This document shows positions 35,701 through 44,700 of a stretch of 64,000 bases of DNA, piece by piece. Both the position numbers and the translations under genes were made by a program. The notes below the pieces were generated by a model. The model had not been told where the DNA came from, made no database searches, and saw only the letters and a program-made list of their open reading frames with translations. The DNA is from Nipponacmea schrenckii (taxonomy: Eukaryota > Mollusca > Gastropoda > Lottiidae): assembly GCA_030562195.1 (NCBI GenBank), contig JAUJPP010000012.1:15438001-15502000 (forward strand), read 5' to 3'. Position 1 is the stretch's first letter; each line of letters opens with the position of its first letter.

Positions 35701-38700
35701 AATCATGCTTAATGTGTTGTTGATTTGATTTTATTTTATTTTAGATGATTGTGGTACATTCAGTGATTCACAAAATCTGATGCTATCTCCGTCGGGTTAT
35801 AGATCATATAGAAGGAAAATAAAAGGTTTTGATACGAAGGAAGAGTGCCAGAAGGCGTGCGACAGCGATTTAGAGTGCAGTAGAATGGAAAAGTTTAGTT
35901 CCACCTTTAAGTCATGTTACTTGATATATGGCTTAAAGGTAGTTCCTGAAAAGGTATACAGCCTTGACGATTGCAAGACTAACTGTCAAAATCAAACTAA
36001 CCCCAATTGCACAGCGATTTTATACCAGGGAGGTGTGGTCCAGAAATGTGAAATGTTCATGAATAAAATAGATCCATTATATTTGACAACAACTAATGGA
36101 CCAACATACTACACATATTTAGATTGTTAATAAATTCATTAACTCCTGTTTATTTATTCTTAGCTATTTTTAACGCAATGTTCATATATACTCCCTCTAC
36201 AATCTCAAAATGAGAGTCTTAGTTTGAAATTGAGAGGCTTATTTCACCCTCCACAGTAAAGTTGGAAATCGAGAAACTTATTCCACCCTCCACAGTGAAT
36301 AATTTATCGGTTTACAAGACCATTTTAAAGCCACTTGATTGGTCAGACACTGAAATTGGTCATATAAAAATATTTTTAAGAGCTACGATACTGCAATATA
36401 TATATATGTCTTTCAGACAAAAAAAGACGGACGCGCAACTCTTTTGAATTTGAATTTGTCAACACGAGTCTATCTTTCTGATCCTTATGTCAGTTGGTAG
36501 CAGCCATTGTTCAGTGCTTTTACTGTTAACAATGTATACAGTTGTATGAATATTTACGCCTTATAATTTCGCCTACCTAGCCACTGACACAATCTGGAAC
36601 GGTAAAGGCCGACTGAATTGCGATTCTAACTTTAAACAAAAATTTGTCCTTGTCCTTAGGTACATTGTGTCATCACGATGCTATTTCTCTAAAAATGAGC
36701 GTTTCTCTTGTCGGACTCAATGAGATACATGATGAAATTTATGTCTTTGTAGTGGGAAGGATGAGAATATATGTACCATAACTAACAGTTGTGGAAGACA
36801 ATTTATTACTTGATCAGGTATTGTTATACGTTGGTGAATTTGATTCGTTATAAGATTCGCTGAACCGGATAAGTTGCTAACGATGGTGAGCTGTACCCGC
36901 TATTAGATTCGGTGAACCGAAAAAGGTGCTAACGGTGGCGAGCTTAACCCGCTATAAGATTCGATTAATCGGATAAGGTGCAAACGGTGGCGACTTAGAC
37001 CCTTCGATGAACCGGATAAGTATTGTATTATCCTCTCTGATAATATACTCTAGCAGCCCTCCATTTAGAGGGCTGCTAGAGTATATTATCAGAAAGGATA
37101 ATACGATAATATGGTTGTGCTAACGGTGCCTAACTTCACCCGCTGTTAGAGTCAGTGAATCGGATAAAGCTGTACTAACGATGGCGAGCTTGACCAGCTA
37201 TAAGATTCGATGAACCAGATAAGGTTGCCCAAATGGTAACGGGCTAGACCCGTTATAAGATTCGGTAAACCGGATAAGGTTGTACTACAGGTGCGCGAGC
37301 TAGACTCACTATAAGATTCGGTGAACCGAATAAGGTTGTGCAAACATTAGCGAGCTAGGCCCGCTATAAAATTCGTTGAACCGGATTAGGTCGTGCGATA
37401 CGGTATGGAGCTTGACCCGCTATTAGGATCGATGAACCGGATCAAGTCCATAACCATTATATGGTTTTTATCAATTAGGTTCAGTAGTTTGATTAACCCT
37501 AATTGGAACATGGCGATGTATTTAAATTAACACTTTTACTTAAAACCCTTACAGACACCCATCCATTGTAAGTATGTCAGAAGCGAACGTTGGTAAACGC
37601 TAAGCTTATTAACATGTATTGGAGCTGTTGATCTGTAAGAGTTGGTGCTCAAGTTGACGTTGCAGAATATAAGCGACTGGATATTTATCATATGTTTTTC
37701 ATCTGGGGAAATCTAATCACGTCACAATTCCAATCATCCACATTATTCATGCGTTCATTTCGCAAACTGTTTAATTAAACATCTAGTCTACTGAGCGAGG
37801 AACCTTACTGGAGAATTTACAATATCATTATTGCTACTCGCAGATTAAAAAAAAAAACCAATTTTAAATGAAGATGCAAGAGCAAAAAAAAAAACTCACT
37901 TCCGGTCAGAGACAGAACTTCCTGTGTTGTTTTATTTGATAATAGTAATTATTCTAAGGTCAACTATGAAGTAAAAAATTCTGTACCCTTTTACCAGTTC
38001 GTCTACAAGCTCGCCCGAGAATCGCAAAAAAATAAATAAATAAAATAATACAATATTTTTTCGACTTAATCGTCGAAATACGTAATTATTCTATTATCAA
38101 AACTGTTCTCTTACCATTTCTGAGCAGGGATTATGGTTACATTCCAACAGAAACCAGATTTAAGACATAAAAGGATATATTTAGAGGATATTTGTCTCTA
38201 TTTCGAGTCGGAAATTTGGCGCAATCTGCAAGATTTCATTGGATCATGGATGGCGGTTCTAGATATCAGTAATACAAGGGCAAACTTCCGATGATAAAAG
38301 TACTTTAAAAACATATGCCACCTATTAATATAATAATGATATATTTATATAAATTAATAAATACATGAATAAAAATCGAACTGAAGTGAAATTAAGTTTG
38401 ACCTAAGTTTGACCTACTACTAACGAAATGAACGAAAATCGTATAAATAGTATAAATTACCTAAAACTTTGAATTTTATTTTTGTAGAATTCTTTTTTGT
38501 AGAGTCTCAAGAAAGAACGAGCCGTCATTTTAATTTTTATACGCGGATAATTCTGGACAAACAGGGATTTGAATATTTGACGGTGGGCTATGAAAACTAT
38601 TCAAACATTTCCTGTTTTAAAGTCCAACAAATGGCGATTCCGTCATGATCCTCTTTTTACTTCAGACGCCATATTTGTCAGAGAGACCAAGTAGTTATGC

Positions 38701-41700
38701 GACCTGTACGACGGCCACAGACCTTCTGTCGACCACATTATCAAAGAATCCTAATGCCTTGTCCAAACAACCCTAACCAATTATGTAACAGTTTTAGGTG
38801 AGTATAATGGTCACAGATTAAAATATTTTCTACTTCCTGGTTCTCACAAACTATTATCAATGAACTAAAGAGTTTGCGTTATCCTCATCCGAATGAAGCA
38901 AACGTTAAGTTACCATGTACCAGCCAACCAAGGATTCATGCTATTATAATAAGAAAATTCTCAAATCACGCTTAACATTCAATGGAATATTGAACTCTCG
39001 ACATTGGCCCTGGAGTGTGCACAACATAATTTAACCGAAATTATTGAAAGCAGGCAAAAACTGTCATATTAGAATTGCAGTGTCCTTCGTCCCCTTTTTG
39101 TTATACGCCCTCACATGAAATGTAGGGCGTATATTGTGATCAACTTTCAGTCTGTCTGTCTGTCTGGCGTCTATCGTCTGTCGTCTGTTCACATTTGCTT
39201 GTGCTCACTCTACAGACTACAGTTTTGATTGGATTTTAATATTGTTTGGTATGTGAGTTCATGGCATCAAAAAGAGGGACTTTATTGATTTTGGTGATGA
39301 TCGGATAATTTTTAGCGGAGATACAGTGTCCAACTTAGCGGGATTTCGGAAAAATGAGATTAACTGTCTTGTGCTCACTCTACAGACTACAGTTTTGATT
39401 GGATTTTAATAATTTTTGGTATGTGAGTTCATGGCCAGAAAAATTGTATTGATTTTTGTGATGATCGCATAATTCTTAGCAGAAACACAGTGTCCGACTT
39501 AGCGGAATTTCGCAAAAATGAGAATAGCTGTCTTGTGCTCACTCTACAAACTACAGTTTTGATTGCATTTTAATAAGTACTCTACTAAAGTGACAATTTT
39601 GATTCATATTTAGTCTGATTTCATGGTACACCTATGAATTTTTGCCCATTATCTGATAAAACAGAACATGAAATTTTGCCCATTATCTGATAAGCCTGAG
39701 GAGGGCGTATCTGCACGCTTTGCGTGCCTATGCTTTTGAAAATTAACAAGATAATTTTCGCTGGGGGTCTTATCTTATTTTTAGTGTATTATTCTTTCTC
39801 TTTAGATTTAGATGCCGAATAGCTCAACGTTCGTTATATCACATGGTTCCACAGCGTGAACAAACATATTCTTGTTGCCCTGGATGGACAGGTTATTCCC
39901 CGAGATACAGAGGATGTATGAATCGTGAGTTATTTTACTCTTCTAGACACATGATTTCTCTTATGAATTGATATATTCATTAGCTGCTTCCAAGGTATTG
40001 TAAATGTGTCTTTTTTCAAAATGCGTTTGCGATTTGAATCGTTAATACTTCCCTTTTTAAAACTCAAATCAAGTAACATAAATTGGTAAAAAAGTAATTT
40101 TATCATTTGTCTATTTTCTGAAAGAGTTTACTTGTTACATCAAGTATTTTCAGGATTTTTTATCTTTAGATTGCGAATCCCTTGTATACGCCCACATGAA
40201 TATGTGGACGTATATTGTCGTCGCCCCTGTCCGTTGTTCCGTCGGTCTGTCGGTCTGTCGGTCCCTCGGTCCGTCAACATTTGTTGTAGACACTATAGAA
40301 GCTACAATTTTATATGGATCTTAATGAAACTTGGTATGCGCGATGGGATAGATAAGACGACGGTCATGTTAGATTTTGACGATTTTTCGATAAACGGTTT
40401 TTGAGTTATTGCCCCTGCCTCTATATTTGATGTAGACAAAATAGAAACTACAATTTTCAATGGATTTGAATGAAACTTGGTGTGAGCATTAGAATTGATA
40501 AGACGGCGGTCAAGTTCGAATTTGACGATTTTTTCATGAACGGTTTTTGAGTTATTGCCCTTGACTTAGTTACATCATGTCAAAATGTATTGTTGATGCA
40601 ATAGAAGCTACAATTTTCAATGGATTTGAATAAAACATGGTATGTGAATTGGAATTGATAAGGCGGTGGTCAAGTTTGAATTTGACGATTTTTCGATATT
40701 GCCCTTGATTTAGTAAAATCGCGTCAAAATTTTATTGTGAGTGCAATAGAAGCTGAAATATTTAATGGATTTCGATGAAACTAATTGTAAGGATTGGAAT
40801 TGATAAAACGCTGGTCAAGTTCGAAATTGACGAATTATCGATGAACATTTTTTTAAGTTATTGCCCTTGATTTGGTAATATAGCGTCAAAATTTTATTGT
40901 GGTTTAAATAAGAAGCTTCAATTTTCAAAGGATTTTGATGGAACTTGGTGTAAGCATTTGAATTGATAAGACAGTAGTCAAGTTTGAATATGACTTTTTT
41001 TAATGAATGGTTTTTGAGTTTTTGCCCTTGACTATTCAGTTAATGTTTTTTTTGAGTTATTGCTCAATTTATCAATTCTGCCAGTAGGCGTATGTAACCT
41101 TGCCTGGCAAGCTATCTTTAAGTCTCGTTGTCACCATCAAAGTTTTTATTAACAAAGTTGAAAACGTTTTTGACAGGAATAGAATCTCATCCTATTTTTC
41201 TTAAAACTTGGATGGACTTTGACGGGAATTAACCAGTCAGAGTTGAGCATTTGGATGACGCAAGTTTATTTACAAAACAAAGACTTGTTAAATAAAGTGT
41301 GCAAGATGACTTTCCCGAAGGTAATAAAAACATGGACAAATCCTGTAATTCAAGTCATTGAAATGGTTAAGTGCAAATAAAAACCACTATATTTCACAAG
41401 TATAACAACTAAGGTTCACAAGTCCGCCATGACAGGGATCCTTTTTTGTATATCAGGTATCGTAATCTAAGTACTTAACAAATCAGCGTAAAGGTTTCAT
41501 GTCAAAAGGTACCTTTGGGTCGTATACACTTTTACATTTTGAATCTTTCATCAATGTTTAGATCATTTCATTTTTTCAGCCGTATGCGATAAAAAATGTG
41601 AAAATGGTGGACATTGTTCTAAACCTGGTCAATGTGCGTGCCCTGCAGGATGGTCTGGTGATTGCTGTCAAAACGGTAAGTCTTAGTGTTCATAAAACCA

Positions 41701-44700
41701 TGTTCAGCAAATGGTGGGGTAATTTGGCTATTTTGGGAAGCAATGGGCCGCTTTGTTGGTATTATAATTTGAGTTGTCCTATTCCAGTCAGTCTATACTC
41801 TTTGACATGGTAAAATTGTAAGAAAATCGTTAATTTCTGTAATTCAAAAAACAATTTATGAATATACCAATAAATCTGCATTTACCCAGTTCCTCAGACG
41901 CGATTCAAGGATTTGACGGGTATGTGGGGGAATTCGGCCGTATATCACGTCGTCTTGAAGAAGTAGTAGGTAGGGACATAGCATTACTCCTTTCTTTATG
42001 AGTTAATTTCAGAGAGTCGTGGTGGCTCAATGAGTTAGACGTTTGCTTGTTAATCTTCAATCTGCAAAGGTCGAGATGAACTGGGGGCTGAGGTACTATC
42101 ATGGAAAGAGAATCTAGGCGTTTGAAGGGGACAATAAACCAAGGCTTAAACAGGTTATGCTCGTGAAAGATCTCACGAAGGTTGGAGATCGCAAAAAGAG
42201 TATGCTTATGTCGCTGTCCTGGCAAAATTTCCCATTGTACATTACATAATGAGAATCTGTGACTTTGTTGTTATCTATGTACACTATTGTTATATATTTC
42301 TCTTTCTGTCTATCATTCAAAGAGCGAATAAGCACCTTTGGCATATTAGATTTCGGGGAAGGGAGGGATTGATTATTATTTTTTGTCGGGCTAAAACAGG
42401 CAAGGAATGGATGTAATATAAGATGTTTTCAAATATACTTCCCTCAAGGACCATAGCCTCCACAGAACAACAGAATATATTCAATTATGTTTGCAATGTC
42501 GAAACTTTTTCAGATACTAATGAATGTAAAGGGGAACACGAATGTCAACAGATCTGTAATAATAGACCTGGTAGTTATAACTGTTCATGTTTTGATGGTT
42601 TTATATTACAGAGTGACCAGAAATCTTGTCAGTGTAAGTGTTAAGTTATGTTGTTGATTCTGAATGCTTGTATTGATTTTATTCTAATCGAAAATGTTAC
42701 GTGTTATTTGGTTTCATTTTGTTGCTGATTGATTATAATTGCTTGTATTAGTCTTACTTTGGACGAAAAGGACCAGTCGGTAGAACAGATCCTTAATTTT
42801 AAAGCTAAGCAGTTACCCTTGTAATATATAGTTCATTTCTTTTTCATTAAAACGAAAACTTCTGGTCGTCTGATCAAAGACGTCTGAACGCAAAAATCTG
42901 ATCGTCTGATCAAAGACGTCTGAACGCAAAGATCTGATCGACTGATCAAAGACATATGAACGTCTGATCAAAGATGTCTGTATAAAACTATCTGAAAAAA
43001 AGATATTATCAAAAACATTAAATTTTATAAGAGACAAGTTTTGTATTTTGGTATCTGGGAGATCACCAGTCGAAGTTGTAACACATGGGATAAGTTATCA
43101 GTCTTCATATTTCGTATCGACCATTCGGATAAAAAGTAATACAGGGTAAATTATCTGTTACCTTTATAAGAACATTTGGTATGAGTAAATAATTAAATTG
43201 AAAAAAAAATCGCCAATTGTATATTTATGATTATAATTTCAGTTTGTTTGACCTGTACTAATGAATACAGAGAAATAGACATAGAAAATAGAAGGTTAAA
43301 AAGAGAAATAGATTCAATGGAATCGCAAATGGTAAGGTTGATAACAGTTTGATCAGACACAAAATAGTTACTTCCCATTTTAGTTGCATCTGGACAGTAA
43401 ATCAGAACCCGTTTAGGCCATTTTACTGTACTACTATCTCTTCAGTGGCATATTAGAAGCACAGGTTTAAGATGAATAAGGCAATTTAATAATAATAATT
43501 ATTATAGATTATAGAGGGATTCTGTTTTATAGTTGACGCCATATAAGTCCGTTGATGAAGAAAGACTCATTTTGACAAATTTTAGAAATGTCTATTATAT
43601 TTGTCATCCTTAAAGGTAGTATACCTTAACGAATCACACCTGTAGTATTGTCATACAGGTAAAGTAAATGATTGTAATTTTAGTCTTTTTATCGCCTGCC
43701 GAAAACATGTCTAATACAATTGGTATTTTCCGGTATTTTTTTTCCACAAACTTATTAGTTTTATTTTAACAGAGTTTATTGAACAGAACAGTAAGTTCTG
43801 TAACAGAGAAATTGACACGGCTAAGTCAAACTGTTTACCTTGAAGATCGAACGAAAACAGCCAATAATGCTCACAAATCAGACGTTCAAGAGGCGATAGT
43901 GTCTTTGAGTGAACGAGTTGGAGAATTAGAAGATTCAAATGGAAATTGTAAGTCAAATGTCTTACTGTAAGCTTTCTGAGAAAACAAAATCAGTATACGG
44001 GATGCTTTTTATTATGGACTTCGTGGCTTATTCATTCAATAAGTTGAACTCAAGAACTAATGTTTTACACATGCTCTGTTAATCAATTAGTGTCTGTTTA
44101 TGATATAAGTATTTTCAGTTTGTTGAGAACGCTAATTCACGCATTTATATAGTGATTTATTAGTGGACATGGTTCAGTCAATCTCTGTAGTGGCTGAGCC
44201 ACTGACTCCTATCCTGAACATTAGGGGGGAAATAAATATCACTTCCCCAAAAACAAAATTACAAAAAAAACCTGCCAAGCTTTCAAGGGAGGTAATACAG
44301 TTTATATTTTTACTTTTTAAACATCGAAACTCCGATTCTTTATATAAAAATGAAATGAATGGAGTTTTACGTCCTACACTTCTGCACCTTATGGGCTAAT
44401 GAAGACGGGCAACGCCATGCAGTGTGCAATGAGGGAAATTTTGCGAGGACAGCGGCATTAGCCTACTCTTTTTGCGATTTCCAACTGTCGAGGGATCTTT
44501 AACGTGCACCGCCTGTAGCACTCGGGGCCTCGGTTTATTGTCCCATCCGAACGACTATTTCAATGTCAGTCCCTCCGACCTGCAATACTGACAAGGGAAA
44601 ACCGGGTTGAAAAATCCGAAAGTTCATCTTGCCCTTTGCCGGGATTGAACCCTGGACCTTCAGGTTAGCGAGCAAGCGTCTAACCCACTGAGCCACCGCG

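Larger units (their letters stand above)
28811..38394 (+). repeat. Segmental tandem duplication, copy B
   Basis: Direct repeat of 22750-28804. It is longer because a PLE (30289-34057) is inserted, about 200 bp near 29385-29594 is present only here, and about 36 bp in the gene intron (35378-35415) is present only here. The join with copy A is only a few bases, so the two are head-to-tail. The exons of the PAN-like gene differ from copy A at four sites, one of them changing an amino acid. Confidence 0.93.

Noticed and set aside
38645..38700. ATG and hydrophobic start (MILFLLQTP) just before EGFL7-like exon 2
   Set aside because: It is out of frame with the EMI coding sequence and overlaps a good splice acceptor.
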